Below, one piece after another: positions 20,625 through 28,728 of a DNA stretch of 61,313 bases. The DNA is taken from NCBI RefSeq assembly GCF_021538895.1, contig NZ_JADDRL010000055.1, positions 1 to 61,313 on the forward strand, given 5' to 3'. The stretch's first letter is position 1. Every line of letters starts with the position of its first letter. This stretch comes from Streptomyces olivochromogenes (GTDB lineage Bacteria > Actinomycetota > Actinomycetes > Streptomycetales > Streptomycetaceae). The position numbers were made by a program, and so were the translations under genes. The notes under the pieces are model-generated. The model made no database searches. It had not been told where the DNA came from and saw only the letters and a list, made by a program, of their open reading frames with translations.

Positions 20625-21763
20625 CAGCGGCGTCCCTTCGGCAGGCCGAGCAGACGCTCGGCGATGATGTCCCGCTGGATCTCGTTCGTGCCCGCGTAGA
20701 TGGGGCCGGCGAGGGAGAAGACATAGCCCTCCGCCCAGGCGCCGTCCGCCCGCTCGCCCTCGTCGCCCAGGAGATCGAGCGCCGTCTCGTGCAGCGCGAG
20801 GTCGTACTCGGACCAGAAGACCTTGTTCAGGCTGGACCGCGGCCCGAGCGTCTCGCCGTCCAGGAAGCGGGAGGCGGCCGCGTAGGTGAACAGTTGGTAG
20901 GCGCGGGCGCCGATCAGGGCGTCGGCCACCTGGGCGCGCGCGGACTCCGGGCTGCCCTGGGTGCGCCACAACTCGCGGATCCGGTCGGCGCAGGCGAGGA
21001 AGCGGCCGGGCGAGCGCAGCGTCAGCCCGCGTTCGTTGCCCGCCGTCGACATGGCGATCCGCCAGCCCTCGCCGGGCGCGCCGATCACGTCCTCGTCCGG
21101 TACGAACACCTCGTCCAGGAACAGCTCGGCGAACGCGGGCTTCCCGTCGAGGCGGCCGATCGGGCGGACCGTGACACCGGGCGCCCGCAGGTCGAACATG
21201 AGGTAGGTCAGGCCCTGGTGGGGCTTGGGCAGGCCGGGATCGGTGCGGAAGAGCCCGAAGGCCCGGTCGGCGAACGCGGCCCGAGACGACCATGTCTTCA
21301 GCCCGCTCAGCAGCCAGCCCCTGTCCGTACGCACGGCCCTGGAGGTGAGGGACGCCAGGTCGGAGCCCGCCTCCGGCTCGGACCAGGCCTGCGCCCAGAT
21401 CACCTCGCCCCGGGCCATCGGCGGCAGCACCCGCGCGCGCTGCTCGTCCGTGCCGTGGTCGAAGAGGGTCGGGGCGAGCAGGCTGATGCCGTTCTGGCTC
21501 ACCCGGCCCGGCGCGCCCGCCGCGTAGTACTCCTCCTCGAAGATCAGCCACCGCATCAGCCCCTCGCCCCGGCCGCCGTACTCCGGCGGCCAGGACACCA
21601 CCGACCAGTGGTCCACGGCCAGTTCGGCCTCCCAGACGCGGTGCGCGGCGAAGCCCTCCGCGGTCTCCAGGGAGGGCAGCGGCACTGCGGGCACATGCGC
21701 CCGGAGCCAGGCGCGGGCCTCGGCGCGGAACTCCTCGTCCGCCGGAGCGTGGGTGAGGTCCAC
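20624..21763 (-). CDS. Acyl-CoA dehydrogenase, FadE30-like (steroid HIP cluster)
   Basis: A 379-residue FAD enzyme. I prefer GTG 21763, about seven bases after GGAAGGA, over the ATG 15 codons upstream that lies in the operator. It has PPEYGGRG (near 62), the signature SEPEAGSDLAS near 134 and IYAGTNEIQRDI near 355. In classical enzymes the catalytic Glu sits in IYEGT; here it is Ala (IYAGT), as in heteromeric steroid FadE enzymes where the base comes from elsewhere. By order it matches FadE30, which oxidises HIP-CoA in M. tuberculosis: next to an IpdF-like SDR, near KstR2. It is transcribed divergently from the IpdF gene across a KstR2-like operator. Confidence 0.9.
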   Translation of the reverse strand: MDLTHAPADEEFRAEARAWLRAHVPAVPLPSLETAEGFAAHRVWEAELAVDHWSVVSWPPEYGGRGEGLMRWLIFEEEYYAAGAPGRVSQNGISLLAPTLFDHGTDEQRARVLPPMARGEVIWAQAWSEPEAGSDLASLTSRAVRTDRGWLLSGLKTWSSRAAFADRAFGLFRTDPGLPKPHQGLTYLMFDLRAPGVTVRPIGRLDGKPAFAELFLDEVFVPDEDVIGAPGEGWRIAMSTAGNERGLTLRSPGRFLACADRIRELWRTQGSPESARAQVADALIGARAYQLFTYAAASRFLDGETLGPRSSLNKVFWSEYDLALHETALDLLGDEGERADGAWAEGYVFSLAGPIYAGTNEIQRDIIAERLLGLPKGRR

Positions 21764-21801
21764 GGTGACCGTCCTTCCCTGGTCCTGGTCGCCAACCTTC
21801 C

Positions 21802-21819
21802 CTAACAAGTGTTTGGTAG
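21802..21819. promoter_or_regulatory. KstR2-like operator 1, between fadE30-like and ipdF-like genes
   Basis: On the plus strand 21804-21817 reads AACAAGTGTTTGGT, agreeing with 9 of 10 fixed bases of the KstR2 motif AnCAAGnnCTTGnT as I remember it. It overlaps the likely -10 (TAGGTT, 21817-21822) of the rightward gene, a position suited to repression. On the minus strand it reads ACCAAACACTTGTTAGG, identical but for one base to the site at 28665. Confidence 0.7.
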
Positions 21820-21833
21820 GTTAGCGTGGCCCC

Positions 21834-22619
21834 ATGACAGGCGTCGAGAGTCCGGAGTACGTGCCCGGGCACGGGCTGCTGAAGGGGCGCACCGCCGTCA
21901 TCACCGCGGCGGCCGGCGCCGGGATCGGCGGGGCGACCGCGCGCCGCTTCCTGGAGGAGGGCGCGCGCGTGCTGATCAGCGACGCGCACGCGCGCCGGCT
22001 GAAGGAGCACGAGGCCGAACTGGTCCGCGCACACCCGGGATCCGTGACCGCGCTCCCCTGTGACGTCACCGACGAGTCCCAGGTGCGGGCCCTGTTCGAC
22101 ACCGCCGTGCGGGACCACGGGCGGCTGGACATCGTCGTCAACAACGCCGGACTGGGCGGGACCTGCGATCTGGTCGACATGACCGACGAGCAGTGGTCCC
22201 GCGTCCTGGACGTGACGCTGAACGGCACCTTCCGGTGCACCCGGGCGGCGCTGCGCGCGATGAGGCGGAGCGGCGGCGGCGTGATCGTCAACAACGCCTC
22301 CGTCGTCGGCTGGCGCGCCCAGGCCGGGCAGGCGCACTACGCCGCCGCGAAGGCGGGCGTCATGGCCCTGACCAGGTGCGCGGCTGTGGAAGCCGCCGCC
22401 TACGGGGTGCGGGTCAACGCGGTGGCACCGAGCCTCGCCATGCACCCCCACCTCGCGAAGGTGACCACCCCCGAACTGCTGGAGGAGCTCACCGCCCGCG
22501 AGGCCTTCGGGCGGTACGCGGAGCCGTGGGAGGTGGCCAACGCGATCGTCTTCCTGGCCTCCGGCTATTCCTCGTATCTGACCGGAGAGGTCGTCTCCGT
22601 CAGCAGCCAGCATCCGTGA
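21834..22619 (+). CDS. ipdF: Short-chain dehydrogenase, IpdF-like
   Basis: A 261-residue SDR with a cofactor loop TAAAGAGIGGATA (about 23-35), NNAG, and the catalytic YAAAK. The C-terminus, YSSYLTGEVVSVSSQ, is one I associate with Rv3559c/IpdF, which oxidises the hydroxyl group of reduced HIP-CoA intermediates. It is the first gene of an operon followed 27 bp later by the KstR2-like regulator and then the thiolase, the same neighbourhood as in mycobacteria. Only 11 bases separate TAGGTT from the ATG, so the transcript is nearly leaderless. Assignment rests on family plus gene order. Confidence 0.85.
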   Translation: MTGVESPEYVPGHGLLKGRTAVITAAAGAGIGGATARRFLEEGARVLISDAHARRLKEHEAELVRAHPGSVTALPCDVTDESQVRALFDTAVRDHGRLDIVVNNAGLGGTCDLVDMTDEQWSRVLDVTLNGTFRCTRAALRAMRRSGGGVIVNNASVVGWRAQAGQAHYAAAKAGVMALTRCAAVEAAAYGVRVNAVAPSLAMHPHLAKVTTPELLEELTAREAFGRYAEPWEVANAIVFLASGYSSYLTGEVVSVSSQHP

Positions 22620-22646
22620 GGGGACGGTGCAGACCACAATGGACCC

Positions 22647-23348
22647 GTGCCGACCAAGAAGAAGCCCCAGGTGACCGCCGCGAAGAAGGCCCGGGCGAGT
22701 GCCGAGACCAACGCCCGGGCGAGCGCCGGGAAGAAGCCCGCCGCCGAGAAGAAGCCCGCGGCCACCGCCGCTCAAGCCCGGCGCCGCGAACTCCTCGGCA
22801 CCGCCGCCGAGGTCTTCGCCGAACAGGGCTACAACGCCACCACCGTACGGAAGATCGCGGACCACGCGGGCATGCTCGCGGGCAGCCTCTACTACCACTT
22901 CGACTCCAAGGAGTCGATGCTGGAGGAGATCCTGCGGACCTTCCTCGACGAGCTCTGGGACGGCTACGACACCGTCCTGGCCGCCGGACACGGCCCGCGC
23001 GAGACGCTGGAGGCGCTGGTCACCGAGTCGTTCCGGGAGATCGACCGGCACCGCGCCGCCGTCGCGATCTACCAGAAGGAATCCAGACAGCTGGTCGCGC
23101 AGGAGCGGTTCACGTTCCTCGCCGACTCGCAGCGCAAGTTCGAGAAGGCGTGGCTGTCCACGCTGGAGCGCGGGGTCGCCGCGCGCGTCTTCCGGTACGA
23201 CCTCGATGTCCGGCTCACCTACCGCTTCGTGCGCGACACGGTCTGGGTCGCGGCGTCCTGGTACCGGCCCGGCGGACTGCACAGCCCGGAGGAGATCGCC
23301 CGCCAGTACCTGTCGATGGTGCTGGACGGGATCGCCGTACGCACGTGA
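22647..23348 (+). CDS. kstR2: TetR-family regulator, KstR2-like, with Lys/Ala-rich N-terminal tail
   Basis: The protein has 233 residues. Residues 1-44 are a Lys/Ala-rich tail (KKKPQVTAAKKARA and similar) absent from the roughly 200-residue KstR2 I know. The TetR helix-turn-helix covers about 47-93 (RRRELLGTAAEVFAEQG, then TTVRKIADHAGMLAGSLYYHF). The C-terminal ligand domain includes KESRQLVAQERF and ASWYRPGGLHSPEEIA. KstR2 represses HIP catabolism and is released by HIP-CoA. Two matching operators lie in the divergent promoters of this cluster, one directly upstream of its own operon, suggesting autoregulation. The start is GTG. Confidence 0.85.
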   Translation: MPTKKKPQVTAAKKARASAETNARASAGKKPAAEKKPAATAAQARRRELLGTAAEVFAEQGYNATTVRKIADHAGMLAGSLYYHFDSKESMLEEILRTFLDELWDGYDTVLAAGHGPRETLEALVTESFREIDRHRAAVAIYQKESRQLVAQERFTFLADSQRKFEKAWLSTLERGVAARVFRYDLDVRLTYRFVRDTVWVAASWYRPGGLHSPEEIARQYLSMVLDGIAVRT

Positions 23349-23365
23349 CTCACTGGGGAGTTGCC

Positions 23366-24523
23366 ATGGCCGAGGCCTACATCGTCGAAGCGGTCCGGAC
23401 GCCGGTCGGACGGCGCGGGGGCGGACTGAGCGCCGTCCACCCGGCCGACCTGGGCGCCCATGTGCTCAAGGAACTCGTCGCACGGGCCGGCGTGGACCCG
23501 GGCGCCGTCGAGGACGTCGTCTTCGGCTGCCTGGACGCGGTGGGCCCGCAGGCCGGCGACATCGCCCGCACCTGCTGGCTGGCCGCCGGACTGCCCGATG
23601 AGGTGCCGGGCGTGACCGTCGACCGGCAGTGCGGCTCCTCCCAGCAGGCCGTGCACTTCGCGGCGCAGGCCGTCCTGTCCGGCACCCAGGACCTGGTGGT
23701 CGCGGGCGGCGTGCAGAACATGTCGCAGATCCCCATCGCCTTCGCCTCCCGGCAGGCCGCCGAGCCGCTGGGACTGACCGACGGCCCCTTCCTGGGCAGC
23801 TCGGGCTGGCGGGCCCGGTACGGGACGCAGCCCGTCAACCAGTTCGCCGGCGCCGAGATGATCGCCGCCAAGTGGGGCATCGGCCGGCAGGACCAGGAGG
23901 AGTTCGCGCTGCGCTCGCACCGGCGGGCGCTGCGGGCGATCGACGAGGGCCGCTTCGACCGCGAACTCGTGTCCCACGGGGACGTCACCACCGACGAGGG
24001 CCCGCGCCGGGACACCTCCCTGGAGAAGATGGCCGCGCTGAAGCCGGTCGTCGACGGCGGCACCATCACCGCCGCCTGCTCCTCGCAGGTCTCCGACGGC
24101 GCCGCCGCGATGCTGCTCGCCTCCGAGCGGGCGGTGCGCGAACACGGGCTGCGGCCCCGCGCCCGCGTCCACCACCTCTCCGTGCGCGGCGAAGACCCGA
24201 TCCGTATGCTCTCCGCCCCCATCCCGGCCACCGCGCACGCCCTGAAGAAGACCGGCCTCACCATCGACGAGATCGACCTCGTCGAGATCAACGAGGCCTT
24301 CGCCCCGGTCGTCCTGGCCTGGCTGAAGGAGACCGGCGCCGACCCGGAGAAGGTCAACGTCAACGGTGGCGCCATCGCCCTCGGCCACCCGCTCGGCGCG
24401 ACCGGCGTCAGGCTCATGACGACCCTGCTGCACGAACTGGAGCGCACCGGCGGCCGGTTCGGACTCCAGACGATGTGCGAGGGCGGCGGCCAAGCCAACG
24501 TCACCATCATCGAACGGATCTGA
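23366..24523 (+). CDS. fadA6: Acetyl-CoA acetyltransferase (thiolase), FadA6-like
   Basis: The 385-residue length matches FadA6. ATG 23366 follows GGGGAG. The nucleophile Cys lies in VDRQCGSSQQAVH (about residue 89), NEAFAPV near 310, GGAIALGHPLGATG (catalytic His) near 340, and the second Cys in QTMCEGGGQAN near 371. It should carry out CoA-dependent cleavage of a beta-ketoacyl-CoA; in the HIP pathway FadA6 acts late, after ring opening. It is third in the ipdF-kstR2-thiolase operon. A short ggatctgac triplication follows the stop. Confidence 0.92.
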   Translation: MAEAYIVEAVRTPVGRRGGGLSAVHPADLGAHVLKELVARAGVDPGAVEDVVFGCLDAVGPQAGDIARTCWLAAGLPDEVPGVTVDRQCGSSQQAVHFAAQAVLSGTQDLVVAGGVQNMSQIPIAFASRQAAEPLGLTDGPFLGSSGWRARYGTQPVNQFAGAEMIAAKWGIGRQDQEEFALRSHRRALRAIDEGRFDRELVSHGDVTTDEGPRRDTSLEKMAALKPVVDGGTITAACSSQVSDGAAAMLLASERAVREHGLRPRARVHHLSVRGEDPIRMLSAPIPATAHALKKTGLTIDEIDLVEINEAFAPVVLAWLKETGADPEKVNVNGGAIALGHPLGATGVRLMTTLLHELERTGGRFGLQTMCEGGGQANVTIIERI

Positions 24524-24592
24524 CGGATCTGACGGATCTGACGGTTCCGACGGGCCGGCGGCACCGGCCCGTCAGGCTCCGGACGCCGTGCG

Positions 24593-25234
24593 TCAGCGGC
24601 CGAGCGAGAAGCCCAGCAGCACGCCCGCCGACACCTCCACCAGGCCCGGCGCCAGATCACCGGCCGAGCTGCCGCCACCGCCGCCGTGGCCGTGGTACCG
24701 GCCGTGCCCGAGCGACTCGGCGTCCACGTCCGTGATGTGCAGCACCGTGCCCAGCGGCACGCCCGCCGCCTCCGTGTACACCTCGGCCTTGCGGCGGGCG
24801 GCCGCGACCGCCTTGCGCCGCGCCTCGTCCCGCAGCGCCGGCTTGTCGCGCACGTCGAACTCCACGTGGTCGACCCGGTGCGCACCCGCGTCGACCGCGT
24901 CCACGATCAGCTGCTGCAACGCGTCGAGCGCCTCGGTCTCGATGGAGTACGAGGCCTGGCAGCGGTATCCGAGGAACTTCCGGTCGCCGCCGTAACCGTC
25001 GTACTCCGAGCTCAGCTTGAGCCGCGATCCCGAGACCGCGGCATCCGCTATCCCGTGCCCGCGCAGCACCTCGCGCAGCCGCGCCACCGCCGCACCCGCC
25101 TTCTGGAACGCCTCGTCCGGCGCGGTCTCCAGCACATCCACCGTCAGCTTCACCCGGGCCAGCTGCGGTTCGACCCGCACACTGCCGGCGCCGAACACAC
25201 TGATGCCCCAGGGCCTGTCGATCGTCTCCGTCAT
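24593..25234 (-). CDS. SIMPL-domain protein (DUF541) at the end of the ipd operon
   Basis: A 213-residue protein of the SIMPL/DUF541 family: ISVFGAGSVRVEPQLARVKLTVDV at the start, a long helical middle with ALRDEARRKAVAAARRKAEVY, then a Gly/His-rich loop (GHGRYHGHGGGG, about residues 174-185) that could bind metal. It lacks a signal peptide, so it is probably cytoplasmic. Its ATG overlaps the ipdC stop (ATGA), so it is the last gene of the steroid-ring operon. I know no steroid role for this family. A second SIMPL gene lies at 44696. Confidence 0.85.
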   Translation of the reverse strand: MTETIDRPWGISVFGAGSVRVEPQLARVKLTVDVLETAPDEAFQKAGAAVARLREVLRGHGIADAAVSGSRLKLSSEYDGYGGDRKFLGYRCQASYSIETEALDALQQLIVDAVDAGAHRVDHVEFDVRDKPALRDEARRKAVAAARRKAEVYTEAAGVPLGTVLHITDVDAESLGHGRYHGHGGGGGSSAGDLAPGLVEVSAGVLLGFSLGR

Positions 25235-26295
25235 CCGCGCATTGAAGCACCCGCCCCCGGCAGCGCGCCGATGATTTCCCCGGCCTCGGCGATCATCCTT
25301 TCCACCAGCTCCGCACACGACGGCAGGTCCTCGATCACCCCGGTGACCTGTCCGGCGGCCATCACCCCGAGGTCCGTACGTCCGTCCACCATCGCGGACT
25401 TGAGCAGCATCGGTGTGTTCGCGGCCAGCAGGACCTGACTCCAGGACAGCTCCTTGCCGTGCTTGAGGGCGAGCCCGTCGCGGACCATCTGCCGCCAGCC
25501 GAGCCCCGACAGCCGCCGGAACCCCGCCGCCCGGCGGACCGCCCGCAACAGCGCCCGGGTGCGGCCGGTGCGCTCCAGCGAGTCGACCAGCTCCGTGCGC
25601 AGCATGCGGTGCGGGAGACCGTCGACCGCCCTGGTGACCGTGACGTCCCGGACCGTGGCCGCCAGATACCGGGCCTTCACCGCGTCCGGCACCGTCGAGT
25701 CCGAGGTGAGCAGGAACCGCGTGCCCATCGCGACCCCCGCCGCCCCGTACGCCAGCGCCGCGACCAGGCCCCGGCCGTCGAAGAAGCCGCCCGCCGCCAC
25801 GACGGGTATCCGCACCGCGTCCACCACCTGCGGCAGCAGCACGGTCGTCGCCACCTCGCCGGTGTGCCCGCCGCCCTCCGCACCCTGCACGATCACCGCG
25901 TCCGCGCCCCACGCCGCGACCTTCTCCGCGTGCCGCCGCGCTCCGATCGACGGGATCACGACCACGCCCGCCTCCTTCAGCTCGCCGATCAGCTCGCGGG
26001 AGGGCGCGAGCGCGAACGACGCCACCCGCACGCCCTCGTCGATGATCACGCGGACCCGGTCGCCGGCGTCGCCCGCGTCCGCCCGGAGGTTCACCCCGAA
26101 CGGCGCGTCCGTGCGCGACCGCACCTCGCGGACCGCCGTGCGCAGCTGGTCGAGGGTCATCGTCGCGGAGGCCAGGATGCCGAGCGCGCCCGCGTTCGCC
26201 GCCGCCGAGACCAGCCGCGGGCCCGCCACCCAGCCCATCCCCGTCTGCACGATCGGATACCGGACCCCGACCAGCCGGGTGAGCGCGGTCTCCAT
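25231..26295 (-). CDS. ipdC: Nitronate-monooxygenase-like flavin enzyme, IpdC-like
   Basis: The 354-residue length is very close to mycobacterial IpdC (Rv3553). It is an FMN TIM barrel of the NMO/2-nitropropane dioxygenase family: YPIVQTGMGWVAGPRLVSAAANAGALGIL (about 13-42), IVQGAEGGGHTG near 135, AAGGFFDGRGLVAAL near 168, and a phosphate-binding MGTRFLLTSDS. In HIP catabolism IpdC acts on 5-hydroxy-HIP-CoA before hydrolytic ring opening. It overlaps ipdB upstream and the SIMPL gene downstream by ATGA, so the operon is tightly coupled. The adjoining ipdAB and echA20 genes favour this role over true nitronate oxidation. Confidence 0.9.
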   Translation of the reverse strand: METALTRLVGVRYPIVQTGMGWVAGPRLVSAAANAGALGILASATMTLDQLRTAVREVRSRTDAPFGVNLRADAGDAGDRVRVIIDEGVRVASFALAPSRELIGELKEAGVVVIPSIGARRHAEKVAAWGADAVIVQGAEGGGHTGEVATTVLLPQVVDAVRIPVVAAGGFFDGRGLVAALAYGAAGVAMGTRFLLTSDSTVPDAVKARYLAATVRDVTVTRAVDGLPHRMLRTELVDSLERTGRTRALLRAVRRAAGFRRLSGLGWRQMVRDGLALKHGKELSWSQVLLAANTPMLLKSAMVDGRTDLGVMAAGQVTGVIEDLPSCAELVERMIAEAGEIIGALPGAGASMRG

Positions 26296-27035
26296 CAGCC
26301 GCTCACCGCCTCCGGCACCTCACGGGCCCGGGCACCGCCGGGATCGAGCACCTCGCGGATCAGGCGCAGCTCCTTTGCCGTGGGCTCACGGGTGTACGGC
26401 ACGTCCTGGGGCACCACGAGCGCGAAGTCCGTCGCCTCCCGCACCCGCTCCACGCCCACCCCCGGATGCAGCGAGGCCAGCCGCATCGTGTGGTCGGGCG
26501 TGGCGAAGTCGAAGACGCCGAGGTCGGAGACGACGCGCGCGATGTGGTGGTAGCGGGCGGTGTCCGGGTGCCGCGCGGCCCGGTCGTACCCCACCCCGCA
26601 CACCATGTCGACCTGCTCCACGAACACCCGCCGGGAGTGTCTCGGCACCCAGTAACTCGTCGGGTTGTTCAGCGTGTTGAGCGTCGCCCCGCGCACGCCG
26701 AGCAGCTGCCGACGGGGTCTGGCCCAGTCGCCGACGCACGAGATGTTCTGGTTGCCGAACCGGTCGATCTGGCTCGCGCCCATCATCACGTGCCGCCGCC
26801 CGCCGGCCACCAGGGCCAGATGCTGCCGGTACGGCAGCCAGCCCTCGGGCGTCCCGTCCGGCCGCACGAGCGTCGCCTCGCCGTCGGTCAGCAACAGGTC
26901 CGGCGCGAAGGTCAGCCGGGCCAGCCGCGCGCCCAGCGACGGGATCAGCCCCATCGGACTGGCCAGGATCTCACCGGCGCCGCGCCAGGTCTCGGCGCAG
27001 GCGATCACGCAGTACTCGGCGCGGGTGACACTCAT
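26295..27035 (-). CDS. ipdB: CoA-transferase beta-like subunit, IpdB-like
   Basis: A 246-residue member of the family I CoA-transferase beta group. It has GGRRHVMMGASQIDRFGNQNIS (near residues 78-99) and a C-terminal TREPTAKELRLIREVLDP. IpdAB of mycobacteria and rhodococci is not a transferase but a hydrolase that opens the last steroid ring (COCHEA-CoA). Its ATG overlaps the ipdA stop (ATGA) and its stop overlaps ipdC. The catalytic Glu of true beta-type transferases is not obvious to me, consistent with a hydrolase, but an alignment is needed. Confidence 0.9.
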   Translation of the reverse strand: MSVTRAEYCVIACAETWRGAGEILASPMGLIPSLGARLARLTFAPDLLLTDGEATLVRPDGTPEGWLPYRQHLALVAGGRRHVMMGASQIDRFGNQNISCVGDWARPRRQLLGVRGATLNTLNNPTSYWVPRHSRRVFVEQVDMVCGVGYDRAARHPDTARYHHIARVVSDLGVFDFATPDHTMRLASLHPGVGVERVREATDFALVVPQDVPYTREPTAKELRLIREVLDPGGARAREVPEAVSG

Positions 27036-27883
27036 CGCCCCTGCTCCCTTCGCCAGTCCCGCACCGCCGCCTGGTACCCCTGCTCGTCCCCGTCGAGGAA
27101 CCGCTCGGCGAACCGCGGCCACGGTGTGGACGCATACTCCTTCTGCAAGCCCTCGTCCCTGCCGTAGTCGGGCGCGCACGAGGTGAAGTGCGCCCCGTTC
27201 GGGGCCTCCACCACGCCCGTCACCGTGTGCCGCTTGACGAGCAGCGTCTGCGGAGCAGCCTCCTTCGTCAGCTCGGCCGTGTCGACGATCCGTTCGCAGG
27301 AGACGTAGGCCGCGTCCGCCGCCTCGCAGAAGAGGTCGTCGAAATAGGGGTCCGGGCCCAGATACTGTCCGTTGCCCAGCCGGTCGGCGCGGTTGACGTG
27401 GACCAGGGCCGCGTCCAGCCGCAGGGCGGGCATGGCCACGAACGTCTCCCCGTCCTCGTACGGCGAGGTGACGGTCCGCAGGCCGGGGTTGACCCGCATC
27501 ACGTCCGAACCGATCCCCGCCCGCACCGGCAGGAACGGCAGCCGGTTCGCCGCGGCCCGCAGACCCCACAGGAACATGCCCTCATCGACCTCCGTCAGCT
27601 CGAAGGCCCCGCTCTCGCGCGCCGCCCGGTAGTGCGGTTCGAGCGGGATCGAGTCGAGGGTGACGAAGCCGGCGACCAGCTTGCGGATCCGTCCGGCCGC
27701 GGCGAGCATGCCGACGTCCGGACCGCCGTACGACACGATCGTCAGATCGCCGATCCCGGACCGGAGCAGCGCTCTGACCAGGGCCATGGGCTTGCGGCGG
27801 GAACCCCAGCCGCCGATGCCGAGGGTCATGCCGCTCTCCAGGCGCGAGACCGCCTCGTCGGCGGTCATCGTCTTGTCACTCAC
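27032..27883 (-). CDS. ipdA: CoA-transferase alpha-like subunit, IpdA-like
   Basis: A 283-residue alpha-type subunit, close to the 290 or so of IpdA. It starts at GTG 27883 (SDKTMTADEAVSRLESGMTLGIGGWGSRRKP), with the glycine-rich CoA loop at about 21-30. An acidic stretch ELTEVDEGM (about 95-103) lies where I expect the catalytic Glu of IpdA (Glu105 in M. tuberculosis). It pairs with IpdB to hydrolyse the last carbocycle of the steroid nucleus. It directly follows the hydratase-like gene with no gap and overlaps ipdB by ATGA. Confidence 0.9.
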   Translation of the reverse strand: MSDKTMTADEAVSRLESGMTLGIGGWGSRRKPMALVRALLRSGIGDLTIVSYGGPDVGMLAAAGRIRKLVAGFVTLDSIPLEPHYRAARESGAFELTEVDEGMFLWGLRAAANRLPFLPVRAGIGSDVMRVNPGLRTVTSPYEDGETFVAMPALRLDAALVHVNRADRLGNGQYLGPDPYFDDLFCEAADAAYVSCERIVDTAELTKEAAPQTLLVKRHTVTGVVEAPNGAHFTSCAPDYGRDEGLQKEYASTPWPRFAERFLDGDEQGYQAAVRDWRREQGR

Positions 27884-28627
27884 CTACGCACCCTCCTTCC
27901 CGAACGTGTCGCGGACCCGGTCGGCCAGCCCGCTGAGGTTGGCCTCGAAGGTGAAGCCCTGTTCGAAGCGGTAGCTGCGGCGCACGTCGACGGGGTCGAT
28001 CCCGTTGATGGCCGCCTTGGCCATGCGCAGCAGCCGCCCGTCCTTGGCGGCGATCTCGCGGGCCAGCTCCAGCGCCGCCGCCCGTAATCCGGCACGCGGC
28101 ACCACGCGCCACACCGAGCCGTGCGCGTGCAGCTCGGCCGCGCTCGCCGTGCGCGAGGTGTAGTACAGCGCGCGCATCAGATGCTGCGGGACCAGCCGGG
28201 CCAGATGCGTGGCGGCGCCGAGCGCGCCCCGGTCCAGCTCGGGCAGCCCGAAGGAGGCGTCCTCGCTCGCCACGATCGCGTCCGCGTTGCCCACCAGACC
28301 TATCCCGCCGCCCAGACAGAAGCCCTGCACCGCCGCGACGACCGGCGTCTCGCACTCGTACACCGCCGCGAAGGCCTCCGCGCAGCCCTGGTTGGCGCCG
28401 ATCAGGGCCTCCTGCCCGGCCGCCTGTATCTCCTTGATGTCCACGCCCGCGTTGAACCCGCGCCCCTCGGCGGCCAGCACCACGCAGCGCACCTCGGGAT
28501 CGCGGCCGGCCGCGCGCACGGCGTCGGCCAGGGCGAACCAGCCGCGCACCGGCAGCGCGTTCACCGGCGGGAAGTCGACGGTGACGACGGAAATCCCCTT
28601 TTCCGGGGACGAGGTGGAGACACCCAT
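27884..28627 (-). CDS. echA20: Enoyl-CoA hydratase family protein, EchA20-like
   Basis: From ATG 28627 it has 247 residues, which as I recall is the EchA20 length. The frame is also open back to TTG/GTG codons at 28669/28666, but those overlap the operator, so I reject them. Crotonase features: RGFNAGVDIKEI (about 58-69) and CLGGGIGLVGNADAIVAS (about 100-117) for the oxyanion hole, then SFGLPELDRGALGA. EchA20 hydrolyses a ring of the bicyclic CoA intermediate, producing the substrate of IpdAB. It heads the echA20-ipdA-ipdB-ipdC-SIMPL operon, with a KstR2-like operator about 38 bp upstream. Confidence 0.88.
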   Translation of the reverse strand: MGVSTSSPEKGISVVTVDFPPVNALPVRGWFALADAVRAAGRDPEVRCVVLAAEGRGFNAGVDIKEIQAAGQEALIGANQGCAEAFAAVYECETPVVAAVQGFCLGGGIGLVGNADAIVASEDASFGLPELDRGALGAATHLARLVPQHLMRALYYTSRTASAAELHAHGSVWRVVPRAGLRAAALELAREIAAKDGRLLRMAKAAINGIDPVDVRRSYRFEQGFTFEANLSGLADRVRDTFGKEGA

Positions 28628-28664
28628 GGACGCATCAGCTACCTTCGCACTCAGCTGCCTTTCC

Positions 28665-28681
28665 ACCAAACATTTGTTAGG
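28665..28681. promoter_or_regulatory. KstR2-like operator 2, between echA20-like and SDR genes
   Basis: ACCAAACATTTGTTAGG differs by one base from operator 1 on its minus strand (ACCAAACACTTGTTAGG). It fits 8 of 10 fixed bases of the remembered KstR2 motif. It lies 38 bp from the echA20 start and 48 bp from the rightward SDR start, so one site can control both operons. Confidence 0.7.
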
Positions 28682-28728
28682 TGTGAGGCTTCGAAGCTAG
28701 CAGTCGGCGAAGACGAGCGGGAGGCCCT

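Noticed and set aside
24510..24545. Triplicate ggatctgac after the thiolase gene as a regulatory element
   Set aside because: It is a short slippage-type direct repeat spanning the stop region with no symmetry; no function can be supported.
28627..28669. Earlier TTG/GTG starts for the EchA20-like gene
   Set aside because: They fall inside the putative operator, lack a ribosome-binding site and would add residues absent from the family; ATG 28627 gives the usual length.
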